Shown here in pieces: positions 53,391 to 62,487 of a stretch of 64,000 nucleotides of DNA. The stretch lies in contig SVBX01000004.1 in NCBI GenBank assembly GCA_015058655.1, positions 1-64,000 on the forward strand, read 5' to 3'. Each line of letters starts with the position of its first letter. Position 1 is the first letter of the stretch. The translations under genes were made by a program, and so were the position numbers. Below the pieces are notes generated by a model, which saw nothing but the letters and a program-made list of their open reading frames with translations, was not told the origin of the DNA and ran no database searches. This stretch comes from Pseudoselenomonas ruminantium (GTDB lineage: Bacteria; Bacillota; Negativicutes; Selenomonadales; Selenomonadaceae).

Positions 53391-55028
53391 ATGCCAGTTA
53401 TGGATTACCTGGAGCGCAATGCCCGGCTTTACGGCGATGAGGTGGCTTTGGTGGAGCTGAATCCGGCAGAGCCTGACGGCCGCCGTATGAGCTGGAAGGA
53501 ATACAGCCTGATCGAGTCCAATTCCTTTGCCCCCTATCGGCGGGAAATCACCTGGAGCGTCTTTGACGAAAAGGCTAACCGCTGCGCCAATATGCTCCTG
53601 CAGAGGGGTGTGGGCAAGGGGGACAAGGTGGCCATCATCATGTATAACAGCCTGGAGTGGCTGCCCATTTACTTCGGCATCCTGAAGACCGGGGCTATCG
53701 CCGTGCCATTCAACTTCCGCTATGATGCGGAGGAAATCCTGTACTGCGCGGAGCTGGCGGAGGTGCAGGTCATCATCTTCGGACCGGAGTTCATCGGACG
53801 AATGGAGGCCAAGGCAGAGCGCCTTTCCAAGGGGCGGCTCCTTATCTATGTGGGGGACAATTGCCCCAGCTTTGCGGAGAGCTATCACCTGCTGGCGGCG
53901 GACTGCCCCAGCACCAAGCCGGAGGTAGAGCCCATTACCGATGAGGATTTCGGTGCCATTTATTTTTCCTCCGGCACCACGGGGTTCCCCAAGGCCATCC
54001 TGCACAAGCATCTGAGCCTGACCCAGGCGGCCCAGATGGAGCAGCAGCACCATCGGACGGGCAGGGAGGATGTGTTCCTCTGCATACCGCCCCTCTATCA
54101 TACCGGGGCCAAGTTCCACTGGATGGGCAGCCTGGTGGCAGGCAGCAAGGCAGTGCTCTTGAAGGGGACGAAGCCGGAGGTAATCCTCTCTGCTGTATCC
54201 CAGGAGCACTGCACCATTGTCTGGCTCCTGGTGCCCTGGGCCCAGGATATTCTGGATGCCCTGGACAGGGGTGAGCTGAAGATAGAGGACTATGAGCTTG
54301 CCCAGTGGTGGCTGATGCATATCGGCGCCCAGCCGGTGCCCCCCAGCCTTATCCGTCACTGGAAGGAATACTTCCCCCATCACGATTACGATACCAACTA
54401 CGGCCTGTCCGAGTCCACGGGGCCGGGCTGCGTCCATCTGGGGCTGGAGAACATCAGCAAGGTGGGAGCCATCGGCGTGCCCGGCTACCGCTGGCAGTGC
54501 CGCATCCTGGACGAGCAGGGCCGCGAGGTGCCCCAGGGCGAGGTGGGCGAGCTTTGCGTGAAAGGCCCCGGGGTCATGACCTGCTATTACAATGACGAAA
54601 AGGCCACCGCCCAGGTGCTGAAGGATGGCTGGCTCTTGACGGGAGATATGGCCAGGCAGGACGAGGAGGGCTTCTACTATCTGGTGGACCGCAAGAAGGA
54701 TGTCATCGTCAGCGGCGGGGAGAATATTTACCCGGTGCAGATAGAGGACTTCCTGCACAAGTGCGAAAAGGTGAAGGATGTGGCGGTCATCGGCCTGCCG
54801 GACAGGCGGCTGGGAGAGATTTCTGCCGCCATCATCGAGGTGAAGGAGGGGGCCTCCTGCAGCGAGGAAGACATAGAGAACTTCTGCTTGGAGCTGCCCC
54901 GCTACAAGCGCCCCAGGAAAATCATCTTCGACACGGTGCCCCGGAACGCTACGGGAAAGATTGAAAAGCCGGCTCTGCGGAAGCGGTATAATAGCGAGAA
55001 TCTGGTGGCGAAGGAAACACAAAGGTAG
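53391..55028 (+). CDS. Acyl-CoA synthetase (AMP-forming)
   Basis: This is a 545-residue ANL-superfamily ligase that activates a carboxylic acid as acyl-AMP, then acyl-CoA. IYFSSGTTGFPKA at about 186-198 is the ATP loop, YGLSESTGPG at about 340 the second motif. GDMARQDEEGFYYLVDRKKDVIVSGGENIYP is the hinge region, and ATGKIEKPALR holds the C-terminal catalytic Lys. The acid is not evident; upstream placement before iorA, iorB and paaK hints at an aryl or branched acid. An insertion at about 32-50 precedes the usual TWSVFDEKANRCAN block. GGGGAG precedes the ATG. Confidence 0.87.
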   Translation: MPVMDYLERNARLYGDEVALVELNPAEPDGRRMSWKEYSLIESNSFAPYRREITWSVFDEKANRCANMLLQRGVGKGDKVAIIMYNSLEWLPIYFGILKTGAIAVPFNFRYDAEEILYCAELAEVQVIIFGPEFIGRMEAKAERLSKGRLLIYVGDNCPSFAESYHLLAADCPSTKPEVEPITDEDFGAIYFSSGTTGFPKAILHKHLSLTQAAQMEQQHHRTGREDVFLCIPPLYHTGAKFHWMGSLVAGSKAVLLKGTKPEVILSAVSQEHCTIVWLLVPWAQDILDALDRGELKIEDYELAQWWLMHIGAQPVPPSLIRHWKEYFPHHDYDTNYGLSESTGPGCVHLGLENISKVGAIGVPGYRWQCRILDEQGREVPQGEVGELCVKGPGVMTCYYNDEKATAQVLKDGWLLTGDMARQDEEGFYYLVDRKKDVIVSGGENIYPVQIEDFLHKCEKVKDVAVIGLPDRRLGEISAAIIEVKEGASCSEEDIENFCLELPRYKRPRKIIFDTVPRNATGKIEKPALRKRYNSENLVAKETQR

Positions 55029-55046
55029 AAACGAGGAGAGAGCTAT

Positions 55047-56786
55047 ATGAAAGAATTGATGCTGGGCAACAAGGCCATTGCCCGTGGCCTTTATGAGGCA
55101 GGTGCCTGCTTCGTCTCAAGCTATCCCGGTACCCCAAGTACCGAGATTACGGAAGAAGCGGTGAAATATGAGGAGATTTACTGCGAGTGGGCGCCTAATG
55201 AGAAGGTGGCCATGGAGTCGGCCTTCGGGGCATCCCTGGCCGGGCGGCGCTCTTTCTGCGCCCAGAAGCATGTGGGGCTGAATGTGGCGGCAGACCCACT
55301 TTTCACCATGTCCTACACCGGCGTGAATGCAGGTATGGTCATCGTGGTGGCAGATGATGCAGGCATGCATTCCTCCCAGAATGAGCAGGACAGCCGTCAC
55401 TATGCCATCGCCGCCAAGGTGCCCATGCTGGAGCCTTCCGACTCAGCCGAGGCCCTGGCCTTTACCAAGCTGGCCTATGAAATTTCGGAGCAGTTCGACA
55501 CCCCGGTGCTGCTGAAGATGTGCACCAGAGTGGCCCACTCCCAATCCGTGGTGGAGACAGGGGAGCGGACTGAGCATGAGAAGCCCTATGAAAAGAACAT
55601 TCCCAAGTATGTGATGATGCCGGGCAATGCCAAGAAGCGCCATCCTATCGTGGAGGAGCGCACGAAAAAACTGCAGGAATACGCAGAAACCTCCCCCTTG
55701 AACAGGGTGGAAATGGGCGGCAAGGCCCTGGGCATCATCACCGCATCCACCTCCTACCAGTATGTGCGGGAGGTCTTTGGGCAGGAGGCCAGCGTGCTGA
55801 AGCTGGGCATGACCAATCCCCTGCCGGAAAAGCTCATCCGTGACTTTGCCGCCCAGGTGGAGCGCCTGGTGGTGGTAGAGGAGCTTGACCCTGTGATTGA
55901 GCAGCAGGTCAGGGCTATGGGCCTTGAGGTGTCCGGCAGGGATATGCTGCCGGGGATTGACGAGTTCTCCCAGAACCTCATTGCCAAAGCCTTTGGGAAA
56001 GATGTGCCTGCAGGGGCAGTTTTGGAAGACAATATTCCTCCCCGTCCTCCCGTCATGTGCGCCGGCTGTCCCCACCGGGGCCTGTTTTACTCACTGAAGA
56101 AGCGTGGCTGCACGGTGCTGGGGGATATCGGCTGCTATACCCTGGGGGCGGTGCAGCCCCTGGGGGCCATGGAAATGACCCTCTGCATGGGTGCTTCCAT
56201 CAGCGCTTCCCACGGCTTCAACAAGGTGCTGGGGAAGGGGAAGGCAGGGAAGGTAGTGGCTGTCATCGGTGACTCCACTTTCATGCACTCCGGCATGACA
56301 GGCCTGGCCAATGTGGCTTACAATCAGTCCCCCTCCACCGTCATCATCCTGGACAACAGCATCACCGGCATGACGGGCCATCAGCAGAACCCCACCACGG
56401 GGCTGAATATCAAGGGAGAGCCTGCAGGCAGGATAGATCTGGAAGCCCTCTGCCGGGCCATGGGCTTTGCCCGGGTGCGGGTGGTAGACCCCTATGACCT
56501 GGCGGCCTGCGACAAGGCCATTGCCGAGGAACTGGCGGCAGAGGAGGCCTCGGTCATCATTTCCCGTCGTCCCTGCGCCCTGCTGAAAAAGGTGAAGCAC
56601 CGCCCGCCCCTCACCGTGGACAAGGACAAGTGCATCGGCTGCAAGTCCTGCATGCGGGTGGGCTGCCCTGCCCTGTCCATGAAGGAGGGCAAGGCGGCAG
56701 TGGATGCTACCCTGTGCGTGGGCTGCGAGGTCTGCAGCCAGCTGTGCCCGAAAAAGGCATTCGTCAGCACCGGGGAGAAAGGCTAA
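55047..56786 (+). CDS. iorA: Indolepyruvate:ferredoxin oxidoreductase, alpha subunit
   Basis: IorA oxidatively decarboxylates aryl pyruvates (from Trp, Phe, Tyr) to arylacetyl-CoA, reducing ferredoxin. The 579 residues include SYPGTPSTEI in the pyrimidine domain. The TPP domain has DIGCYTLGA, GASISASHGFN and GDSTFMHSGMTGLANVAYN with the GDS...N pattern, then the LDNSITGMTGHQ loop. Two C-terminal 4Fe-4S motifs are CIGCKSCMRVGCP and CVGCEVCSQLCP. It begins 18 bases after the ligase and is followed by iorB after 12 bases. Confidence 0.95.
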   Translation: MKELMLGNKAIARGLYEAGACFVSSYPGTPSTEITEEAVKYEEIYCEWAPNEKVAMESAFGASLAGRRSFCAQKHVGLNVAADPLFTMSYTGVNAGMVIVVADDAGMHSSQNEQDSRHYAIAAKVPMLEPSDSAEALAFTKLAYEISEQFDTPVLLKMCTRVAHSQSVVETGERTEHEKPYEKNIPKYVMMPGNAKKRHPIVEERTKKLQEYAETSPLNRVEMGGKALGIITASTSYQYVREVFGQEASVLKLGMTNPLPEKLIRDFAAQVERLVVVEELDPVIEQQVRAMGLEVSGRDMLPGIDEFSQNLIAKAFGKDVPAGAVLEDNIPPRPPVMCAGCPHRGLFYSLKKRGCTVLGDIGCYTLGAVQPLGAMEMTLCMGASISASHGFNKVLGKGKAGKVVAVIGDSTFMHSGMTGLANVAYNQSPSTVIILDNSITGMTGHQQNPTTGLNIKGEPAGRIDLEALCRAMGFARVRVVDPYDLAACDKAIAEELAAEEASVIISRRPCALLKKVKHRPPLTVDKDKCIGCKSCMRVGCPALSMKEGKAAVDATLCVGCEVCSQLCPKKAFVSTGEKG

Positions 56787-56798
56787 GGAGGGCGGAAC

Positions 56799-57377
56799 AT
56801 GGAGACAAAAAATATCATCATCGTGGGCGTAGGCGGCCAGGGATCCCTCCTGGCCAGCAAGATTCTGGGCGACCTCCTTCTGCGTGAGGGCTATGATGTG
56901 AAGGTGTCCGAGGTACACGGCATGTCCCAGCGCGGGGGCAGCGTCATCACCTATGTGCGCTTCGGGGACAGGGTTTATTCCCCTGTGGTGGACAAGGGGC
57001 AGGCTGATTTCATCGTTTCCTTTGAGCTCTTGGAAACTGCCCGTCACCTGCCCTGCCTGAAGGAGGGGGGGCAGATTGTCACCAACACCCAGCAGATAGA
57101 CCCCATGCCCGTCATCACCGGGGCGGCTGAGTATCCGGAGCAGCTGGTGGAAAAAATCAGGGCGAAAGGCGTGAAGCTGGATGCCATGGACTGCCTGAGC
57201 CTGGCCAGGGAAGCAGGTTCGGTCAAGGCAGTGAATATCGTGCTCCTGGGCAGGCTGTCCCATTACTTCGATATTCCCGAGGAGAAGTGGCAGGCCGTGC
57301 TGACGGATAATGTGCCGCCGAAGTTTTTGGAGATAAATCGGAAGGCATTTGAGTTGGGGAGAAATTATCAAGGGTAG
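56799..57377 (+). CDS. iorB: Indolepyruvate:ferredoxin oxidoreductase, beta subunit
   Basis: This 192-residue gamma-type subunit pairs with IorA. IIIVGVGGQGSLLASKILGDLLL at the start is the family glycine-rich motif, and VSEVHGMSQRGGSVITYVRFG is the other hallmark, both needed for CoA/substrate handling in 2-oxoacid oxidoreductases. It has no Fe-S motif of its own. AAGGAGGGCGGAAC precedes the ATG. The paaK gene starts 19 bases after its stop. Confidence 0.95.
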   Translation: METKNIIIVGVGGQGSLLASKILGDLLLREGYDVKVSEVHGMSQRGGSVITYVRFGDRVYSPVVDKGQADFIVSFELLETARHLPCLKEGGQIVTNTQQIDPMPVITGAAEYPEQLVEKIRAKGVKLDAMDCLSLAREAGSVKAVNIVLLGRLSHYFDIPEEKWQAVLTDNVPPKFLEINRKAFELGRNYQG

Positions 57378-57396
57378 GAAAAGACGGAGGAAATAT

Positions 57397-58698
57397 ATGG
57401 GAAATTACTTTCAGCAAGAAATCGAATGTGCTCCCCGGGAGCAGATACTGGCCATGCAGAATGAGAAGCTGCTGAAGCAGGTGCAGCATGTCTGGGAGCA
57501 TGTGCCTTACTATCGCAAGAAGATGGAGGAAAAGGGCGTGCGCCCAGAGGATATCAAGTCCGTGGCGGACTTGCACAAACTGCCCTTCCTCTCCAAGAAA
57601 GACCTGCGGAATGCCTATCCCTATGGCATGCTGGCGGTGCCTTTGAAGGACTGTGTGCGCATCCACTCCACCTCCGGCACCACGGGCAAGCGGGTGATTG
57701 CCTATTACACCCAGCATGATATCGACCTGTGGGAGGACTGCTGCGCCAGGGCCATCATGGCGGCAGGGGGCACCGCTGAAGATGTGTGCCAGATTTCCTA
57801 CGGCTACGGCCTTTTCACCGGGGGGGCAGGGGTGGACGGCGGCTCCCACAAGGTGGGCTGCCTGACAGTGCCCGCCAGCTCCGGCAACACGGAGCGGCAG
57901 GTCATGTTCATCATGGACCTGAAGGCCTCCATTCTCTGCTGCACGCCCAGCTACGCGGCTTATCTGGGGGAGAGCATGAAGGAAATGGGCTACAAGCCCG
58001 AGGATATCCCCCTCAAAATCGGCATCTTCGGCGCCGAAGCCTGGTCAGAGGAAATGCGCCGTGACATCGAGGCCACCTTGGGCATCAAGGCTTACGACAT
58101 CTACGGCCTCACGGAGATTTCCGGCCCCGGCGTGGCCTTTGAGTGCTCTGCCCAGCATGGCATGCATGTCAATGAAGACCATTTCCTGGTGGAGACTATC
58201 GACCCGGACACCGGGGAAGTGCTGCCGGAGGGCAGCCAGGGCGAGCTGGTGTTCACTGCTTTGGACAAGCAGGCCTTCCCCATGCTCCGCTACCGCACCC
58301 GGGACATCTGCACCCTCACCCGTGAGCCGTGTTCCTGCGGGCGCACCCATGTGCGGATGCTGAAGCTGAAGGGCCGCTCTGACGATATGCTCATCATCCG
58401 TGGGGTGAATGTCTTCCCCAGCCAGATTGAGACGGTGCTCTTGAACCACGGCTATGCAGCCAACTATCAGATCATCGTGGACAGGGTGAACAACACGGAC
58501 ACCCTGGATGTGAAGGTGGAAATGACCCCCCAGATGTTCACGGATAATGTAGGAGAAATCGACGAGCGCCGCAAGGCCCTGGCCGATGGCATCAAGGACA
58601 TCCTGGGCATCCGGGCCAAGGTGTCGCTGGTGGCGCCCAAGAGCATCGAGCGCAGTGAGGGCAAGGCTGTCCGGGTCATTGACCGCAGAAAGCTTTGA
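57397..58698 (+). CDS. paaK: Phenylacetate-CoA ligase family protein
   Basis: The 433-residue adenylate-forming enzyme interconverts arylacetate and arylacetyl-CoA. HSTSGTTGKRVIAYYT at about 88-103 is the ATP loop. YGLTEISGPG at about 238, the RYRTRDIC segment and RSDDMLIIRGVNVFPSQIE are PaaK signatures. EPCSCGRTH has the paired Cys typical of the group. Next to iorA and iorB it probably runs towards arylacetate, conserving ATP from amino-acid catabolism; direction is inferred. The start at 57397 follows CGGAGGAAATAT. The downstream ACT gene starts 14 bases on. Confidence 0.92.
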   Translation: MGNYFQQEIECAPREQILAMQNEKLLKQVQHVWEHVPYYRKKMEEKGVRPEDIKSVADLHKLPFLSKKDLRNAYPYGMLAVPLKDCVRIHSTSGTTGKRVIAYYTQHDIDLWEDCCARAIMAAGGTAEDVCQISYGYGLFTGGAGVDGGSHKVGCLTVPASSGNTERQVMFIMDLKASILCCTPSYAAYLGESMKEMGYKPEDIPLKIGIFGAEAWSEEMRRDIEATLGIKAYDIYGLTEISGPGVAFECSAQHGMHVNEDHFLVETIDPDTGEVLPEGSQGELVFTALDKQAFPMLRYRTRDICTLTREPCSCGRTHVRMLKLKGRSDDMLIIRGVNVFPSQIETVLLNHGYAANYQIIVDRVNNTDTLDVKVEMTPQMFTDNVGEIDERRKALADGIKDILGIRAKVSLVAPKSIERSEGKAVRVIDRRKL

Positions 58699-58712
58699 GG
58701 GGAGGAAAAACC

Positions 58713-59138
58713 ATGAGCGTAAAGCAGATTTCCGTCTTTCTGGAAAACAAGCCAGGCACATTGAAGAAGATGACCTCCGTCCTGACGGAGCACCACATCA
58801 ACATGCGAGCCCTGTCCGTGGTGGATACCAAGGACTTCGGCATCGTGCGGATGCTGGTGGACGATGTGTATGAGACTACCAATGTGCTCAGCGAGGCCAA
58901 TTTCATCGCTTCTCTGAATGCGGTGCTGGTCTTTGCCATTCCCGACGAGGTGGGAGGACTGGACAAGCTCCTGCAGGCCTTCGATGAGGCGAAAATCAAC
59001 ATTGAGTACATGTACGCCTTTGCCGGGAAAAACGGAGCCTACATGATTTTCCGGGTCAGCGACACCAAGACCGCCGAAGGGAAACTTGCCGCCAAGGGCT
59101 TCGAGTGCCTGACGGCAGAGGAAGTAGCAGAGGTGTAA
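58713..59138 (+). CDS. Tandem ACT-domain protein
   Basis: The 141-residue cytosolic protein has two ACT ligand-binding domains. The first is at about 1-65 (KQISVFLENKPGTLKKMTSVLTEHHINMRALSV) and the second at about 70-135 (FAIPDEVGGLDKLLQAFDEAKINIEYMYAF). ACT pairs bind amino acids, and homologues accompany paaK/ior clusters in many anaerobes, so an aromatic amino acid sensor is likely. No DNA-binding or enzyme domain is attached. GGGGAGG precedes the ATG. Confidence 0.88.
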   Translation: MSVKQISVFLENKPGTLKKMTSVLTEHHINMRALSVVDTKDFGIVRMLVDDVYETTNVLSEANFIASLNAVLVFAIPDEVGGLDKLLQAFDEAKINIEYMYAFAGKNGAYMIFRVSDTKTAEGKLAAKGFECLTAEEVAEV

Positions 59139-59208
59139 GCAGGAATTTCCCTGCCTGTGTCGAAAAGGAAAATCAAGTGTATTAGTTGTATTTTAGGAGG
59201 TATGCCAA

Positions 59209-59745
59209 ATGAGCAAATACGCAGGTACCCAGACGGAGAAGAATCTGCAGGCGGCTTTTGCCGGTGAGTCCCAGGCCAGGAACAAGTACACCTACTTTGC
59301 CTCCAAGGCCAAGAAGGAAGGCTTCGAGCAGATTGCAGCCCTTTTCCTGAAGACCGCTGACAACGAGAAAGAGCATGCCAAGATGTGGTTCAAGGAGCTT
59401 GAGGGCATTGGCGACACCAAGGCCAATCTCCTGGACGCTGCCGAAGGCGAGAACTATGAGTGGACGGATATGTATGACGGCTTTGCCAAGACCGCCGAGG
59501 AAGAGGGTTTCAAGGAGCTGGCTGCAAAATTCCGCCTGGTCGCTGCCATCGAGAAGCATCACGAGGAGCGCTACCGCAAGCTCCTGCAGAATGTAGAGGC
59601 TCAGGAAGTATTCAAGAAGAGCGAAGTCAAGATGTGGGAGTGCCGCAACTGCGGCCATATCGTGGTGGGCACCAAGGCCCCCGAAATCTGCCCCACCTGC
59701 GCCCATCCCCAGAGCTACTTTGAAATCAGTGAAGTGAATTACTGA
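59209..59745 (+). CDS. rbr: Rubrerythrin
   Basis: Rubrerythrin is a 178-residue cytosolic peroxidase that reduces H2O2 in anaerobes. The N-terminal ferritin-like domain has diiron ligands in [19 protein letters not shown] and EKHHEERY. The C-terminal rubredoxin domain has CRNCG and CPTCAHPQ, coordinating one iron. TTTTAGGAGGTATGCCAA precedes the ATG and a terminator follows, so it is a single-gene unit. With FprA (42824) it forms an oxidative-stress defence pair. Confidence 0.96.
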   Translation: MSKYAGTQTEKNLQAAFAGESQARNKYTYFASKAKKEGFEQIAALFLKTADNEKEHAKMWFKELEGIGDTKANLLDAAEGENYEWTDMYDGFAKTAEEEGFKELAAKFRLVAAIEKHHEERYRKLLQNVEAQEVFKKSEVKMWECRNCGHIVVGTKAPEICPTCAHPQSYFEISEVNY

Positions 59746-59784
59746 TAAGCAGATTTGCCGGGAGCGCACTTGTTCCCGGACATG

Positions 59785-59821
59785 AAAAATCCGGCAGGAA
59801 TTTATCCTGCCGGATTTTTTT
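59785..59821. terminator. Bidirectional terminator between rubrerythrin and EAL gene
   Basis: AAAAATCCGGCAGGA pairs with TCCTGCCGGATTTTT. It lies between convergent genes and has T runs on both strands. Confidence 0.88.
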
Positions 59822-59835
59822 GTGGGCAAGGGCTT

Positions 59836-62487
59836 TCAGCTGTGCTCGTCCAAAAACTTCTCGAATTCTTCCATGGGCATGGGCTTGGCGAAGAGGTAGC
59901 CTTGGCCGTAGTGGCAGCCGCAGGCTTTGAGAATTTCCTCCTGGGCTTCGGTCTCGATGCCTTCGCAGATGACTTTCATGCCCAGCCGCTGGCCCAGTTC
60001 CACGGAGGCGGAGAGAATCTGTATCATGCGCTCGTTGCTCTCCGGGGCGGTGATGAGGGTGCGGTCTATCTTCATCACATCCAGGGGCAGGATGTTCAAG
60101 AGCTCCATGGAGGAGTAGCCGGAGCCGAAGTCGTCCATGGACATCTGGTACCCCAGCCGGTGCAGGGTGCTGATGATGCGGATAGCATGGTCCCGCCTGT
60201 CCGGGTGGTCGATGAAGGAGAAGGCCGTCTCTGTCAGCTCCAGCTCGATAAGCCCCGGATGGAGGTGGTAGGTGTCCCTGACCTTCTTCATGTAGAGCAT
60301 ATAGCCATCCTGCAGGAAGTGCATGCGGGACTGGTTCACGGAGATGGGGACAATCTTTTTCCGTTCCCTCTGGCGGCGCTCCTGCATGGCGCAGGTTTCC
60401 TCCAGCACGAAGTTGTCCAGGGGGATGATGAAGCCGTTGTCCTCGAAGATGTTGATGAATTCTCCCGGGGGCATCCAGCCGAGCTTGGGACTCTGCCAAC
60501 GCACCAGGGCCTCGGCGCCGACGACCTTGCGGGTGTGCAGGTCGTATTTCGGCTGCATCCACACCTGGAATTCCTTCTGCTGCAGGGCGCTTTCCATTTC
60601 CGCTGCAATCATCTGGCGGCGGGCCAGCAGATTTTCCAGTTTGGCATCGTAAGCGCAGACCATCTTGCCTGCTTCATAGGCTTCGGAAATGGCCATTTCT
60701 GCCCGATGCACTGCTTCCACGAAATTTTCGGCGCTGCTCAGGCGGCAGATGCCGCCCTTGAGGTTCACGGCCTGCAGCTCAATGGCTGTCTCCTGCCGGA
60801 CGATGCCCCGCAGGGTGATGCCCACCTGCTCCAGCAGGTTGTCCAGGGGGGGCTGCTCCCCGGAGCCAGGGGGCATCTCTCCCAGGGCCATGATCATCTT
60901 GGCCATGCCGCTGACAGCCGTGCCGTGGAGCTTGAGCTTCGTTTCCAGTATCTTGAGGATGCGGGGCAGCTGCTGATGGATGTCGGCTTTCCTGTTGCCG
61001 GTGCTCTGCTGGTTGATGGACTCGATGTCCACCCGCAGGATATAGCAGCGCCCGGCGGCTGCAGACTTGGCCAGCTTGCCCGTGAGGAGAGCTGGCATCT
61101 CATCCACGAACCAGCGCCAGTTGGGCAGCTCCGACCAGTAGTCGGTGTAGGCGGCCTTCTGCAGCTCCTGCACATGGCGGCGGCGCATGGACATGGTGTA
61201 GAAGAATATGAGGCACAGGGCCAGGATGAGCACCATGAGCCCGGTGAAGACCTGCATGGGGTAGTTGTAGACAAAGGCGGAGAAAGCTTGCATCTTCCCC
61301 TGGAAGATGCCCTTGGTGTCCATTGCCTCCCGGAAGTTGGGGGGCAGAGAGTTTATCTCGTGGTTGAGGATGGAGAGAAGCTGCCGCCCTTCTTCAGTGC
61401 CCTGCACTGCCAGGGAGATGTCCAGCGTGCAGAGGATATCTCCCGTGGCCGCCAGGTCAAAGTAGCCATTGTGGAAAATATGGTACTGGGCGCTGTAGGC
61501 CTCGATATATGTGCGGGCGGCTTTGCCATCCTGCACTGCCTCCAGGCAGGCGGCAGTGGAATTGCACCAGTCAATGGGTATGCTGGGGTCGATATGGTCG
61601 CGCAGCCTTTCCCCGTGGATAGAACCCGCAGGCAGGGCTACGAAGCCTTTGGCATGAGCATTGCCGCGGCGGGTGATTTCCAGGTAGTTGGCCCGGGCGT
61701 AGGCGGTGGTGAGGAAGAGGTGGTTCTGCTGGGCCCAGGCGAAATCCATGGGGATGCCAGTGACAAGGTCGGCCTTGCCCTGCTGCAGGGCTTCATAGGC
61801 AGCCTGCCGGCTCTCTGTCTTCACCAGCTCGAAGGTGACGCCGAGGTCGGAGCTGATGCGTTCCAAAAGCTCCGCATCGAGCCCTACCAGTTTCCCATCG
61901 CGTTCCTCCAGCATGGGGAAACTCCCCTCCGGCAGGGCCAGGCGCAGGACAGGGTGCTCCCGCAGGAAGTCCTGCTCCTTGAGGGACAGCACCAGCGGGG
62001 CGCCGGCGCCGCTGCTTTGGAAGTACTTGTTGTCCAGGTGGTCGATGATATGGGGGTAGTCCAGCCGCATCTTCTGCTCGGCGGCAAAAACCTCATCGGC
62101 CAGCTCCGGACGGCTGGCGCTGAGGGTGAGGTGCAGGGGCTGGAGGAAGTTCTTCTGGGTCATGCTCATGGAAAGGGGAGAGAGGGAAAAGCTCTTTCCC
62201 TGTCCCTGGGGCAGCCCCGCTATGACATCGATAGTGCCGCTCAAAAGCTTGCTGCGGCACTCGTCCACCGTACCCGGTATGAAGATCAGCTGCCAGTCCC
62301 GGTACTGGGACAGGAGCTGCATGTATTCGAAGGCGTAGCCGCTGGGGTACTCATCATCCTGCATGGAAAAGAACTGGGGGTCGTTCATCATGACTCCCAC
62401 TCGAAGTTCCCTGGCGGACAGGTGGGAAAGGGGCAGGCACAGGAGAAGGCAGCACAGGGCGGTGCACAGCCAGTTTCTAATTTTCAT
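59836..62487 (-). CDS. Periplasmic-sensor EAL-domain protein with degenerate GGDEF
   Basis: The 883-residue membrane protein has a signal peptide (to LSHLSA), then two family 3 solute-binding domains (about 25-180 and about 180-390: RVGVMMNDPQFFSM, and LRLALPEGSFPM). A membrane helix lies at about 410-430. A GGDEF-like domain (about 450-610) lacks any GGDEF motif. The C-terminal EAL domain has EALVRW, ELTETAFSF, MDDFGSGYSS and EGIETEAQ, retaining the catalytic set for c-di-GMP hydrolysis. It probably lowers c-di-GMP in response to a periplasmic ligand. The start at 62487 follows AAAGGAGG. It overlaps the binding-lipoprotein gene by 11 bases. Confidence 0.9.
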   Translation of the reverse strand: MKIRNWLCTALCCLLLCLPLSHLSARELRVGVMMNDPQFFSMQDDEYPSGYAFEYMQLLSQYRDWQLIFIPGTVDECRSKLLSGTIDVIAGLPQGQGKSFSLSPLSMSMTQKNFLQPLHLTLSASRPELADEVFAAEQKMRLDYPHIIDHLDNKYFQSSGAGAPLVLSLKEQDFLREHPVLRLALPEGSFPMLEERDGKLVGLDAELLERISSDLGVTFELVKTESRQAAYEALQQGKADLVTGIPMDFAWAQQNHLFLTTAYARANYLEITRRGNAHAKGFVALPAGSIHGERLRDHIDPSIPIDWCNSTAACLEAVQDGKAARTYIEAYSAQYHIFHNGYFDLAATGDILCTLDISLAVQGTEEGRQLLSILNHEINSLPPNFREAMDTKGIFQGKMQAFSAFVYNYPMQVFTGLMVLILALCLIFFYTMSMRRRHVQELQKAAYTDYWSELPNWRWFVDEMPALLTGKLAKSAAAGRCYILRVDIESINQQSTGNRKADIHQQLPRILKILETKLKLHGTAVSGMAKMIMALGEMPPGSGEQPPLDNLLEQVGITLRGIVRQETAIELQAVNLKGGICRLSSAENFVEAVHRAEMAISEAYEAGKMVCAYDAKLENLLARRQMIAAEMESALQQKEFQVWMQPKYDLHTRKVVGAEALVRWQSPKLGWMPPGEFINIFEDNGFIIPLDNFVLEETCAMQERRQRERKKIVPISVNQSRMHFLQDGYMLYMKKVRDTYHLHPGLIELELTETAFSFIDHPDRRDHAIRIISTLHRLGYQMSMDDFGSGYSSMELLNILPLDVMKIDRTLITAPESNERMIQILSASVELGQRLGMKVICEGIETEAQEEILKACGCHYGQGYLFAKPMPMEEFEKFLDEHS

